From: Nothophaeocryptopus gaeumannii
Lineage: Eukaryota; Ascomycota; Dothideomycetes; Mycosphaerellales; Mycosphaerellaceae
Reading direction: 5' to 3'
Length of the DNA stretch: 64,000 nt
Assembly (NCBI GenBank): GCA_031771865.1
Contig: JASISA010000001.1
Location: 1,302,001 to 1,366,000, forward strand
Under the pieces are notes generated by a model. The model worked only from the letters and a program-made list of their open reading frames with translations, searched no databases and was not told where the DNA came from. A program made the translations under genes and the position numbers. Positions 12,221 through 22,516 of the stretch are shown one piece after another. The first letter of the stretch is position 1, and each line of letters starts with the position of its first letter.

Positions 12221-14321
12221 CTATGCGAGCTCTCCGGGTCCAATATATTCAGTGCACCATCTCAGCAACCTCTCTGCCATGTCAATCCAGAATTTCTGCT
12301 CGGTGAAGATATGCGGCTAGCGAGGATAGGTGATGAACTCATACGGCAGTCTTTGACTGTCCAGCGCTCTCCGCATTCCCCAGGCTTGAGTGAGTGGGCA
12401 GTGTGGATCGTTCTCGCCGTGCATGATGAGCATGGGTGGCACAACCAACTCTTTCGTCTCGAACGTTGCATGGCTGCTTCAAACTCCCATATGGCGCTTC
12501 CCTGTCGAGTGCGTGTATTCGTCTTCGCCATCTTCCATGGAGCGAAGTAAGCGTTGAGCTTCAACACAAGGGAGCTGCCAAGGTCTGAAGTCATTGCCAT
12601 AGTGTCGCAATCAGAGATATCCGCTACAGGGACAGCAGCCTTGAACTTCCATGAAGAAATTGACCCGTTTCGAGTGCTGGAGAGAAAGGATAAGAAGCCG
12701 CCTTGGCTCACTCCACCGACCATTAGGCGGTCCTTGTCGGCCCATCCCAAGTTGACTGCCTTGTCAGTGACTGCGATGACATCTTCGTAGTCCTATTCGC
12801 CGCACCCTCGCTGACTGTAGGATGTGCACGTTTCTCCTTTTCCGGTACTCCCATGGTAGTTAACGAGGATAACGGAGAAGCCGTGAGCGAGAAGGAAGGG
12901 TGCCCAGTAGTAGTCATACCCATCGAAGCGGTTGGTGTTGCGATCTGTAGGGCCAACATGTACAAGAACGATAGCAGGCTGCGGTTTCTGCGGAGGTGAT
13001 GTAGATGGCGTCAGAAAGATACGGTCGAGCTGGACCTCTTCATCCACAGACGGGCACTGAGAGAAGTGGCAGGATCCGAACTTCTGGTCCTTCAGAGCGC
13101 AGCACCATGATCAGACAGCTGTACCAACGCTCCACCAGAAGCTGCGGTAGAGAAAACCTCGACAGGAGTGTTCACATCCGAGGTGGCAACGGCCAATATG
13201 AGCTCGTCACTGTCCGCGGGAAACGCTGCGTGAGACGCTTGCAGGCGCAAAGGTGTGCTGTACACCACTCGGCCAGACAGGAGATAGAGGCGATCCTCTA
13301 AGCCGTGTATGACCTGTGCGACCACTTCGCCGTTCACATTCGTTAGGCTGTAGACGTCGTTGTCATCACCAAACACTGTCTTCTCAGGCTTCGTCTTGAT
13401 GCTGTAGACAGCAGTGCTGCCACATCCGGTGCCCTCTGGGATGCACGTAATGTAATGCAAGACGTTGCTGCTGTCCCATACAATTGATCTTGCGGCACCT
13501 TTGATTGACCAGTGGTCCTGAACTTGTCAGCGTTTGGGTGATGATAAGTCAATCGGCATGAGACCTGCAAGACTGACAGCGATATCTTGACCAGCCAATC
13601 GCAAAACCCAGATGTTAGTACCATCGATCCAAGAGTCCTCGATATGCGACGTGCGAACAGATATGATGGCAATCCTTTCGCTGTCCGGACTCCAAGCGAA
13701 AGCTGCCACATGTCCCTCAGCAAGATGCTTTGCATCGCCAAAGCCGCCAGTGACTCGCCGAACGACCTTCGTCTCCAAGTCAAGAGTCCATAGGCGATCG
13801 TTGACCCATTCCTTGCCTTTGACTTGCCAGTCCTCGCCATTCTCGTCGAGGGCTTTCTTCTCAGCGGTCTTCGGATCCGCGCATATGAACGCGAGCTTCT
13901 TCCCATCAGGGGAGAACTCAAACGCGGTTATGGCCCGCTCATTTTGTGTGTCGGTGACTGGATAGGCTTCGCCTTCGACAACGCCATTCTGCATGTTCAT
14001 GAAGTAGATGGCCCACTTCTTCCCAGCTTCAGGGCGATCTGAGACGAAGGCAATGGTTTTACCATTGGGATGCCAGCGAGGCGAGTGATCTTTGAATTGA
14101 TCTGAGGTGATCTGCCGAGAAGAGCCAGCCTTGCCGACCTCTGCCAGCCACAATGTTGATACCGCATGTCCATCCTTGGTGGTCTTGTGACCCCAAGTTA
14201 GATTGGTAGAATAAAGGACCTGCTGTGCATTCGGAGAAATGCGAATGGCAGCTGGGACTTGAAGGTCACACAGCTGCTGAATGAGCAGTCTGCTTTGCTC
14301 TGGATTGGTCGTCTTCGCCAT
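12221..14321 (-). pseudogene. Decayed S9-family serine peptidase (acylaminoacyl-peptidase / dipeptidyl-peptidase 5-like)
   Basis: Reading from ATG 14321, the N-terminal half is a beta-propeller with blades such as DHSPRWHPNGKTIAFVSDR and FEFSPDGKKLAFICADP. An intron at 13518-13577 (60 bp, GTCAGT donor, GCTGAC branch, TTCAG acceptor) removes the only stop in this half. The C-terminal half is an alpha/beta hydrolase with oxyanion-side HGSTGKGE, nucleophile motif GGVSQGGF, the catalytic Asp in MHGEND and the His in PHIFTE. The intact enzyme would cleave N-acylated or short peptides in the cytosol or outside the cell. Four lesions break it: a frameshift near 13096, an in-frame TAG at 12793-12795 just before DYEDVI, a frameshift near 12473 just before VVPPMLIMHGEND, and a TAG at 12317-12319 next to the catalytic His. 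The frame resumes its family-like sequence after each lesion to a TAG at 12221. Assembly error could explain the indels, less easily the two stops. Confidence 0.82.
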
Positions 14322-14822
14322 AATTCCTCGTGCTTATGTATTCCAGGTTCCAGAAAGTCCGTAATCGGAAGTAATCAGTCGAGAGGCTGAGCTCTGGATG
14401 CCGAAATTCTCGTTCGGATCGTATCCTCAGGTGCACTCCCCATGTCGCCCAAGGATATCGACTTCGCGATGGCTGAGAATGGATGTCGTTGTCATGCAGT
14501 GAGTGAAAGGAAGCTGAGTGGGCAGTTGCTTCCAAGCCGTTCACCTCCGATCCCGACCTCGCAAATGTACGAGGAAGCAGCTTTCAAAACAACTGCTACT
14601 CTACGACAGCATGGACTAATCTTCCCTATGCTCTCGCTCGGCGTCCGTACGAAGCGTAGCACAAGCAGAAACTACAACAGACAGGTATAAGTACACGCGT
14701 AGTATCAGCCCACATTTGCTCAGCATACGCATACCGCGAACATCCGAGCAAGCTCATCCACAATACCAGCATCATCATCAACAGACAACTCGAACAACCA
14801 GACAGGCACATCACGTTTCACG
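14322..14822. promoter_or_regulatory. Divergent upstream region of the S9 relic and the SDR-like gene
   Basis: About 500 bases between two divergent start codons. A TATA-like GTATAAGTAC lies near 14686, about 135 bases before the SDR start codon, placed to serve the plus-strand gene. No other motif is clear. Confidence 0.4.
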
Positions 14823-15592
14823 ATGAAGATCATCCTCACAGGATGCACCGGCTTCATCGGCTGCGAAATCCTCACCCAATGTATCGCCCACCACTACATC
14901 TCCCACATCTACGTCTTAACCCGCCGGCCCCTCGACTCCAAATTCTCCCACAAAAAAGTCACTCAAATCCTCCACGAAGACTTCGAAGTCTACCCTACCG
15001 ACCTCCTTACCCGTCTCCGCGAAGAAGGCGTCGAAGCCTGCATTTGGGCGCTGGGTGGGAGAGTATCCCAATTCAAAGACCTCGATGAAGCCCGCAAGGT
15101 GGGAGTGAATTATCCTGCGGCGGTGGGGGAGGCGTTTGCGAAAGAGTTGGCGACGGGTTTGAGGCCGTATGAGGGGTATCCGGAGAATCCGCCGAAACCG
15201 GGTCAGGACGGTTTCCGTTCAGGTTTGTGTATTTGTCGGGGTGGGGAGCGGAGCATAATCAGTTCAAGAAGTTGTGGCTTAGGAATGATACGAGGAAAAT
15301 TAAAGGGGCTGCGGAGAGAGCGTTGTCGAGCGCGGTGGAGAATGCGGAAGAGAGGGGAGAGCATAAGTGTTTTGAGGTTATTGCGTTGAGACCTGGTGGT
15401 GTGCTTGAGGGATCGAGTGAGGCTATGAGTACGGTGATTACAGAGGCGGTGATACCTTCGATTGCGGTTGATAGGTTGGCGCGGACAGCTATTAGGGTGG
15501 CGTTTGATGGTGGGCCGGAAGGGAAGACGATCATGGAGAATAGGGATTGTTTTGGGGAGGATTGGGCTATGGTCAATACATTCTCTGGTTGA
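14823..15592 (+). CDS. NAD(P)-binding atypical short-chain dehydrogenase/epimerase-like protein, with a frame change
   Basis: The N-terminus carries a Rossmann glycine motif (LTGCTGFIG) as in nucleoside-diphosphate-sugar epimerase or NmrA-like proteins, then ACIWALGG. The second half has VYLSGWGAEHNQFKKLW, NDTRKIKGAAERAL and ALRPGGVL, matching fungal relatives where YxSGWGAE and RKIKG surround the catalytic-type Tyr/Lys region. The halves are in different frames. A GT-AG intron at 15176-15222 (47 bp, GTATCC to TTCAG) would restore frame, but it would delete PFRF, which the family normally has before VYLSG. A missing base near 15195-15215 is therefore equally likely. Length after correction is about 240-256 aa. 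Substrate unknown; probably cytosolic. It is divergent from the S9 relic. Confidence 0.7.
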
Positions 15593-15785
15593 GCTGACCT
15601 GGCTATCTTGCTGGTCACTGTTACAAAATGATACCCATTTCAACTTCAGTCGCCCCTCGAGAATGCCTTCCGAATTCGCGATGTCCATCGGACAGGTTCC
15701 CAATACGCTTCTGGTGCAAGCCCAAGGTTTCTCTCACGGTATGATTGTCAGAAGAGGGGGTGGAAGGCCTGCTGGATGGCCTTGT

Positions 15786-16606
15786 CTAAGTAAACTTAGA
15801 TGGCGCGAAGTCGCTCTCGTCGCTCTTGTCAGCCCGCTTGTCGAAGTAGTCGTACCTCGGATGCGACTTCTTAGCTTGAGCACCATCGACACGGCCGGTG
15901 ATCTCGTGATCGGAACCGACAACGCTGTCGTTGCGTGCAGGCTCCTTGCCCTTACCAGCACCACCACCCATAGCTGAGTGGAAGAGGTCAGCTACTGGGA
16001 TTGGCTTGCGAGCAGAGGTGATCGCCTCGTCGAGCCCGTCGTCCTCCTCTTCATCTTTCTCCTCTTCTCTGTCCTCAGCGTAGGTAACGCGAACTTGGAG
16101 ATAGTCAGCTATCGAACTCTGAAGTTTGGAAGAGGGGGCAGTGCTTACGCTGAGTGCTTCGGCGGGCGGACTCGCGCTTCGGAAGTGGAGTGTCAAAATC
16201 TGCCATCTTCTCGTCCTCCGAGTCGTCGTCATCGCTCATACGCCTCACGCGCTTGGCACTGCTGCTTGGGGTCTTTGGAGCTGGTCTCTTGTTGCTGGAT
16301 GGAGTCCGGGCTGCTGGAGTAGGCTTGCTCGAAGAGGCTTTTGGAGTGCAGGTCACAGCACCAGCACCTTTGCCACCAGCCCGCTTCTTCAGAGCACCGA
16401 CCTGCTCGCTGATGGCGCGGGAGGTTGGCTTGAAGACCTCCTCCGCTGCTCAGTCGTCAGTACATGAGAGAGAGGAAAAATTCCTGGAGGAACGCACGGA
16501 ACTTGTCTGCCCAGTCTTTGGCAAGCTTGTTGGCATCGACCTTGATGTCCTTGACTATGAGAAGGAAGAGCTTCTCAACGCGCTCTGCAGTCCAGACTCG
16601 AGCCAT
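15786..16606 (-). CDS. Small SANT/Myb-like nuclear protein A
   Basis: Three exons, 16606-16498, 16445-16149 and 16093-15786, give 237 aa. Introns are 16446-16497 (52 bp, GTGCGT donor, CTGAC branch, GCAG acceptor) and 16094-16148 (55 bp, GTAAGC donor, GCTGAC branch, unusual AAG acceptor). The frame is kept exactly at both. Residues 4-65 form a compact helical domain starting VWTAERVEKLFLLIVKD and including TSRAISEQVGALKKR, typical of the fungal Myb/SANT-like DNA-binding family where a Trp starts helix 1. The rest is low-complexity: Lys/Pro/Ser-rich with RRMSDDDDSEDE, then a long Glu/Asp run. A DNA- or chromatin-associated role is inferred from the fold only. Protein B, at 17435-18031 on the same strand, has a related N-terminal domain. 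The AAG acceptor is the weakest point of the model. Confidence 0.78.
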
Positions 16607-17434
16607 TTCGAACTGCCTTTGGTATTGATGCCGGTAAGAGGATGGGAGTAGAATCGAAGAGCAGGTTGGATGAGAGTGTCGAAGGGAAAGAGAGCTGACC
16701 TGGTTGAGCCAGAAAGAATCAGTGGTGTTCGTGTTCAGTTAGTGTGAGTTCGTGAAAGAACGTGGGAGTCACAAATCCGACAATGAACTGAAGAGCAACT
16801 TTCAGACCGGTCAGCCTGAACTTCACTCTAGTAACTCACCTCGCTAGCCAAACGGTCGCTGCATGTGATTCGCGTCGCTTGAATGCGTTTGTGAATTCCC
16901 TCACATCGCTCCGCCTTCACGTACTCCACAACCTCTCACAACCTCTCACGGGGCAACAGGCACTACCGACAAGAACAGACTTTCGATATCTGTATTGCTA
17001 CCCGGTCGACGACCATGCATACACTATACGCGCCATTGGATGTCCGCGCTTCCGCGGCGTGTATCCTTGTTGTTACATGCAGGTACCGAAGTGCAGGGTA
17101 AGGTCTGAAGCTGTCGCGTCGCACAGAAACGGCGATCGCATCAAACGCGGGATTTGGGGAATTTGACATGTGATAAGGATTCTGGGAAGAGTAGGTGTAG
17201 ATGGAGGGTCGTGGAGATGTTCTTCAGAGCATTTTGGTTTTTGAGGGAATGGCGAACTGTCACGATGGAAGAGTGAAAGCCCCCGTCCTCAAGATGAATC
17301 TCAAAATTCATTTAGTATACACTGTCTCGTCCTCTGATCCTGTAACTCCCGCTCGTCTCTGTGTGGTATCATGTTCTCGTCATTCTCCCTATCCAATTGT
17401 GCTGAACGCTTCTGTAGTCGAAGCTTCAATGCTT
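16607..17434. other. Intergenic region between the two SANT-like genes
   Basis: About 830 bases. It should contain the promoter of SANT-like gene A and the 3' end of gene B. Plus-strand ORFs here are short and featureless. Confidence 0.45.
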
Positions 17435-18031
17435 CTAGACGAAGCTTCCAAGGCCATCGTCTTCGTCGTCCAGGCCCGTGTGGAAGCTTCCACCACGGCT
17501 GAACGAAAGAAGTGCATCGTCGAAATCACCAAGGCTGGTTGTGAAGCTGTCCTCCATGGTCTCTTCTTTGATGCCGGTTTTCTTGCCAGACTTGGGAGTG
17601 GACTTCTGAACGCGACTGTTGGTGACAGCTAGAAAGAGGTCAGTCAAAGGCTTCAAAAGTCCACCGTGCCTGTAAGGTAGTGTACTAACTACTCAACGCA
17701 TCTTTCTCCGGCGTCACGCGTGGCTTCTCGGGAGTGTTCGGAGCGGACTTGCGGGCAGGTGTTATCTCGCCACGCTGGCCAGTCTCGACCTCCTCCTTGA
17801 GCACATTCGCCTCTTTTTTTGATCTTGCGGAAGCGGTTCTCGAGGGTGTCGTATGTGGTGCCGAAGTACTTGGCGACTTGCTTCAGGTCCACCTAGCAGA
17901 AGATTAGTCTTGAGTGACAGGAGATGACAGTCATAAGACAGAACAACCTTGACGCCGGTGGCGATCATGCTCGCGACGACGCGCTGCCAGGTCTCTTGGC
18001 TCTCCCAGTTGACCTTCTGGTTGCCACCCAT
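17435..18031 (-). CDS. Small SANT/Myb-like nuclear protein B, one-base frame break in a homopolymer
   Basis: Exons 18031-17948, 17892-17693 and 17628-17435. Intron 1 is 17893-17947 (55 bp, GTTGTT donor, ACTAAT branch, CTAG acceptor) and intron 2 is 17629-17692 (64 bp, GTAGTT donor, TGACTGAC branch, CTAG acceptor). The first exons encode NWESQETWQRVVASMIATG followed by VDLKQVAKYFGTTYDTLENRFRKIKK, a Trp-led three-helix domain like that of gene A. After IKK the frame breaks within a run of seven A on the coding strand (17814-17820). With six A the frame continues EANVLKEEVETGQRG and reaches intron 2 in the right phase, giving about 158 aa. The C-terminus is acidic with FDDALLSF. A sequencing or assembly indel is the simplest explanation. 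Function probably nuclear, otherwise unknown. Confidence 0.7.
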
Positions 18032-19251
18032 TTCGATGTGTGTTCTTCTGTGGGAAGTGCTGTTGAGTGTGGTGTTGAATGGGGTGGAGCAATGTTCAAT
18101 GTTGTGATGAGAGACAGGAGAGTTGTCAATGTGACCTGGGTAGGCGAAATTGGGATTGTAAAGTTTGATAGCAGGTTGAAACAGGTGAGCTTTTGTACGT
18201 AGCTGCTAGCCTCCGTTGGAATCCGTTTGGGTCTGTGAAGTGAAGTGAAGTGAAGTTCGGCCTTTGCTGCCTGATGCCGGTGAAACGACAATGATTGCAA
18301 CCGACGTCAATGCTCTACCCAATGCAAAGGAGATAGATACATCGATTGGGTATCGTGCACCAGTGTACATGCTTAACAGACCTATCGCGGTGGATACTCC
18401 CAGAGCCATGGGAGCGATTGGACGATCGTAAACGCTGCAGAAGCAACAGATGGAGAAGTTGATTGAAGTATTTCGGTCGTACGCGCATGCTGCAAGCACT
18501 CTACACGACGCTCAACGCGTCTTGACAGGTATTCACGGCTCTCGACAGCTCCTCCTGAGGACGTTCCCACCTAGGACCGGGTTCGTGTGTCTCCAGGGCT
18601 ACGCGCGGGATCTCCCAAAATTGACTGATCACTTGCCGGGGCCATTAACTTCTCACAGTCGACCGGGTTGCACAAAACGAAATCTTCGCTGTGAGTCGGA
18701 GCCATCGTGATCAGGCTTCGGCGTCCCGAAATTCGCAAGTGGTGAAGACGAGCGAAGCAGGAGAAAAAGCAGCACGATGTCGACGCGAAGTCAGGAGAGG
18801 TCTCGAGGCAGGGATCATCATAAATGCTTGACTCTTGGCACGGACTTCACCGCGCGGCTCTCACAGCAAGGGCGTTGCCTTCGATACTCCACTACACACC
18901 GTGACGATTCACGCAACGCTCACTCATAGCATGCAGTCTGAGTCGCTGCTCATACCGAGCTTTCTGATCCGCGTCAAAGAAAACAGAAATCGCAAATACA
19001 AGGGGACTGTTACTACTAGTATGGTTTCAACATCGGCCTTCAAAAGATGAGGCAGTCGGTCTATGTTTGCTGTTTTGTGGAGTTCCGATTATGTGTATCG
19101 TGCCGTCGATTGTCGCGCTTGTCTCAAGTCTCTCAACAGGTACTGCGAAGACAGTTCTGCGCTCAGAACGGTCCTGCGCTATTGTTGCTTTTGAATATAT
19201 CCATCTCTTCTAATTTGACATCACAAACCTTCTCCGGATGCTGGCAGAGTA
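18032..19251. other. Gene-poor intergenic stretch
   Basis: About 1.2 kb upstream of SANT-like gene B. It contains a (GTGAA)4 repeat and a hydrophobic minus-strand ORF at 18206-18499 that I could not support as a gene (see rejected items). Confidence 0.45.
18235..18254. repeat. (GTGAA)4 pentanucleotide repeat
   Basis: Four exact tandem units of GTGAA, about 205 bases upstream of the start codon of SANT-like gene B, in its probable 5' region. Confidence 0.9.
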
Positions 19252-19521
19252 TTACTTCTTCTCGTCCCTCGCCCGCTTGTCATAGGCTTCTCGATTCTCT
19301 AGCCCTCCTTTGCCTCTTCCTGCGCTTCCGACTCTCGCTTCGATTCGATCCAATGCTTCTTCAATCAGGCCAATGTGTCCTCTGAGCGTCCCTTCTAACT
19401 CATCGAATCGGGCTTCGTTTTCTTCGAGATTTGTGAGGACTTGTTGGCGGACGAAGTATGTTGATGCGCCAATGGCGCTGAGAGTGGTGGCTAGATTGGC
19501 GAGAAGGTATCGTGAAGCCAT
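19252..19521 (-). CDS. Small single-pass membrane protein with coiled coil, probably mitochondrial
   Basis: ATG 19521 opens an 89-aa frame. Residues 1-25 (MASRYLLANLATTLSAIGAS and a few more) are hydrophobic with one Arg and no acidic residues, which fits a mitochondrial presequence or signal anchor. Residues about 26-65 form an amphipathic coiled coil (LEENEARFDELEGTLRGHIG and onward). The C-terminus is Lys/Arg/Glu-rich and hydrophilic. I do not recognise a characterised orthologue; small inner-membrane assembly factors have this build, so that is a suggestion only. It shares a 465-base divergent upstream region with the Mug113-like gene. The frame is open upstream but has no better ATG close by. 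Confidence 0.55.
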   Translation of the reverse strand: MASRYLLANLATTLSAIGASTYFVRQQVLTNLEENEARFDELEGTLRGHIGLIEEALDRIEARVGSAGRGKGGLENREAYDKRARDEKK

Positions 19522-19986
19522 TGTGGAAATGCACTGTGCTGTGTGTTGGGGTGTAGGGGTTCCTACCAACTGACTTACCGCAGTAATGCCTACATGTTGA
19601 CCCTGATCCATTGAGATGAGGTACGGTCGAAGGCTAAGGAGGTCAATGATGCGGTCATCCAAAGAGTAGCTCACGGTCATCAAATTTCGGCATATCGGTA
19701 TTCAATATTGATTTACTTGTCACATGACTCCGTAACGCGTTCGTGAAGAGTGAATGAGGTTGGGCAAGGCGCAGTTCCTTGCCAGCCACATCTTTCAGCA
19801 TCGTCGAGTCTGCAGCAAGCGCTGTTCACCACGTCACGCATCCCTGCTTGCCTCTTGCGCCAGTGAAGGCGATGTGCATCCGACAATTGCCTCCATCTTG
19901 ATCTTCAAATCGTAGACCGACCGGTAGGTGATCGCGACATATTCTTCCAGCACCCAATTCCACCCACATCCAGTCTTTACCGTGCC
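19522..19986. promoter_or_regulatory. Divergent promoter region
   Basis: 465 bases between two divergently oriented start codons, so it must carry both 5' ends. No canonical motif stands out. Confidence 0.4.
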
Positions 19987-21492
19987 ATGACCAACCACTT
20001 CACGAATACTCCAGAAGCACTACTCGGCAGGAACGACTCGAAGAACCCATCAACGACATGCAAAGGCCTCACAAGCTCCGGACGGCCGTGTCGACGTGCA
20101 TTGGCGGCTCCGAAAGCATCACTGAACGGCAGACGGTCGACTTCGGTATCGGCATTGAACGGAGTCGTCGCGCTGGTCGAGGAAGATGGGGCAGTCACTG
20201 AGGCAGACTTCTACTGTTGGCAGCACAAGGACCAAGCGGAGCAGCTGGTCCAGCAAGAGCAGAACGCGCCAAGGAAAAGGCCGAAGAAGAGGTCGACGGA
20301 GTTATACCCATTGCAGGAGAGGAGCAGTATCGACACCTTAGCACAAAGGCTAGGCATTGATTCCATCCCTGAAGAACAGTGCAAGAAAGAGAAGAGAAGA
20401 CCAAACGACGGTGTGAAGCCGCCGAGAAGGACAGGGGCGACCGATTTCGCGACGACTCGACCAAAGAGCAACACTTCTGATGAGAACAGGTACAGTTCAC
20501 AGCCAAGACCACCAGCAAGGGAAGATTCCCGACCACAGAAGAAACAGGGCTTTTGGGCTTCACTGTGTTGTGCTGGACAACAAGATGATGACTACGTGGA
20601 GATTGTGCGGCATCGAAAGCGCGTGAAACAGAATAACAGGCTGTCACAGAACACAGCAACATCAACAGCACCTCCCATGGCCGAGCGCCCTGCTGCACAA
20701 CTACCGACGAGGAACCCAGTCTCTCTACCTGTCCGGCCAGCACCGCAACAGCGCGGCTCCTCAAATCCCCACACAGCTCAGCTGTTGTCTCTTATGCCGC
20801 AGCATTTATCTCCTCAGACTACATCCGCATTGCTCGCTGAACTCATCAAACCAATCAGCCCTGCGGATGAAGAAGGTTTCATTTACATATTCTGGCTCAC
20901 ACCCCAATCGAAAGCCGCCCCGGCTGAGTCGACAGCGAGATCTCTCCTCGCGCCGCCCTCCGACCGTCCGCAGAATGCACGCCGCATTAGCGATCTTGTG
21001 ACCGAGTTCTCTTTCGATGGTGCGGAAGAAACATCAAGAGGCGGCGGCGGTGCAGGCGCCAAGCGAGGCGAGAAAACCATCATGTTGAAGATCGGCCGCG
21101 CCAACAATGTCACCCGACGGATGAACGAATGGCAAAGGCAATGTGGCTACGCACTGAACTTGGTGCGATGGTATCCATACGTACCTTCTTCTGCTACCCC
21201 TTCACCTCAGACGTCTCCACAGAGGAATCCAAATTCTGGGTATCTGGATCTTTCACGACCTCCGACTCAGCGAAGAGAGAGTGGTTTGGTACACAAAGTA
21301 CCGTACGTGAAGCGAGTGGAGCGACTGATACATCTTGAGCTTGCGGACAAGCAGGTTAAGAAGCAATGCGAGACTTGTGGGAAAGAGCACCGCGAATGGT
21401 TCGAAGTTGCTGCGAGCCAAGATGGTGTAAGAGGCGTGGATAATTGTGTGAAGCGATGGGTTGGGTGGGCGGAGAGGGAGGCGGCGAAATGA
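19987..21492 (+). CDS. Mug113/T5orf172-domain (DUF1766, GIY-YIG-like) protein
   Basis: Uninterrupted 501-aa frame from ATG 19987. Residues 297-480 are a T5orf172 domain of the GIY-YIG nuclease superfamily: GFIYIFWLTP, then MLKIGRANNVTRRMNEWQRQCG, RWYPYV, KRVERLIHLEL (shortened from a longer conserved strand) and CETCGKEHREWFEV. This layout is that of fission yeast meiotically up-regulated gene 113 and its many filamentous relatives. A long Ser/Thr/Gly-rich insert (about 307-360) splits the first two motifs. The N-terminus has a small Cys/His cluster (C25, C35, C77, H80 in CWQH), a likely metal site also usual in this family. The middle is basic and disordered. Nuclease activity is not established for these fungal proteins; function remains unknown. 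Confidence 0.87.
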   Translation: MTNHFTNTPEALLGRNDSKNPSTTCKGLTSSGRPCRRALAAPKASLNGRRSTSVSALNGVVALVEEDGAVTEADFYCWQHKDQAEQLVQQEQNAPRKRPKKRSTELYPLQERSSIDTLAQRLGIDSIPEEQCKKEKRRPNDGVKPPRRTGATDFATTRPKSNTSDENRYSSQPRPPAREDSRPQKKQGFWASLCCAGQQDDDYVEIVRHRKRVKQNNRLSQNTATSTAPPMAERPAAQLPTRNPVSLPVRPAPQQRGSSNPHTAQLLSLMPQHLSPQTTSALLAELIKPISPADEEGFIYIFWLTPQSKAAPAESTARSLLAPPSDRPQNARRISDLVTEFSFDGAEETSRGGGGAGAKRGEKTIMLKIGRANNVTRRMNEWQRQCGYALNLVRWYPYVPSSATPSPQTSPQRNPNSGYLDLSRPPTQRRESGLVHKVPYVKRVERLIHLELADKQVKKQCETCGKEHREWFEVAASQDGVRGVDNCVKRWVGWAEREAAK

Positions 21493-21711
21493 TCACATTG
21501 CAGCGGAATTGGACTAACACTTCTGCCCTTTGGGAAATGTCACTATCTTCACCAAAACCTCGGAGTTGCATACTGTCATCACGGCGCAAACATACCATGA
21601 GATCGAGTTCGCATTGGATGGAGCTGGCAATCGATCTATTAAGGGCAAGTTTTGCTCCCAAAAGCACCTACTTCGCCATGCTCCTCTCGCAACTCCCTCT
21701 AAGACCACACA

Positions 21712-22218
21712 ATGGCTTCATTTAGCTCAAAAGATCACGAATCCGAGTGCCTCCTCAGAGCCGACGATCTCGACACATTCACCCTCTTCCTCAAGCTTCC
21801 CCTCACAGCAGCCCTTGTCTTCGCAGCTACACTAGCACTTTCGAACCTCACGACTCGAACCGGTCGCCTCCTCGAGCGCGTGATTTCCTGGCATACTCGC
21901 AATTTCTGGGCATATCTCCGTGCTGTCAACAGGAGTAGGTGGAGAGATGGACTTCATCTGGCGGCTGCAACTGCTGTTACGGCTACGTTTGCGCTGATTG
22001 TGGGATGGAGGTTCTTGGTTGGAGATGACATCGGGGATGAGTTTGAAGAGATTTTGATGCATGATGCGCTGAGCGTCGCATTGGTAGTGTTCCTGATTGA
22101 GGCGGTGGTAGGAGGAATAATAGGAACCATTTGGGCTGTTGCGAAGGCGGTGGAGTGGTGCAGAGACACGAGGGATAGGTATGCCAGCTTCATGGAGGAG
22201 GATGGGATGTTTGATTGA
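21712..22218 (+). CDS. Three-pass integral membrane protein, unknown function
   Basis: 168-aa frame from ATG 21712. Hydrophobic segments are visible at about residues 28-48 (LKLPLTAALVFAATLALS), 82-103 (AAATAVTATFALIVGWRFLV) and 118-142 (ALSVALVVFLIEAVVGGIIG and onward). The first loop is basic and the C-terminal tail acidic (FMEEDGMFD). No family recognised. It lies 219 bases downstream of the Mug113-like gene on the same strand and 298 bases before another small membrane protein; no sequence similarity links them that I can see. Confidence 0.6.
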   Translation: MASFSSKDHESECLLRADDLDTFTLFLKLPLTAALVFAATLALSNLTTRTGRLLERVISWHTRNFWAYLRAVNRSRWRDGLHLAAATAVTATFALIVGWRFLVGDDIGDEFEEILMHDALSVALVVFLIEAVVGGIIGTIWAVAKAVEWCRDTRDRYASFMEEDGMFD

Positions 22219-22516
22219 GGAAGTTTGGTATGCTGCTACACCAAAGTGCAGTATGATCAGGGAACGTGTGCTGGCCTGACGCTCATGTAAATGATGCCTC
22301 AACTTCATAGCAAACGGTTTCCTTTCGAGGACTGCTCAGAAGCTATCGCCTGTGTCCATTCGCGAGTCATTGCCAGAGGCTTCGCCCTCTTTGTGCCAAC
22401 AAACATGAGGCCCAACTAATGATGGCAGTTGACTACTTAGATCAGCTCTTACAGCGATCTCAGACCATCGGTCCACAGTCATCTGAAAGCACAAGACCAC
22501 TTTTTCGAACAGAAAT

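Noticed and set aside
18206..18499. Minus-strand hydrophobic ORF with an aquaporin-like patch (IAPMALGVSTAIGLL then MYTGA)
   Set aside because: The AP-G-L-YTGA spacing recalls the C-terminal half of fungal aquaporins, but the NPA motif is absent, no other half is found nearby, and similarity is too short to call a relic.
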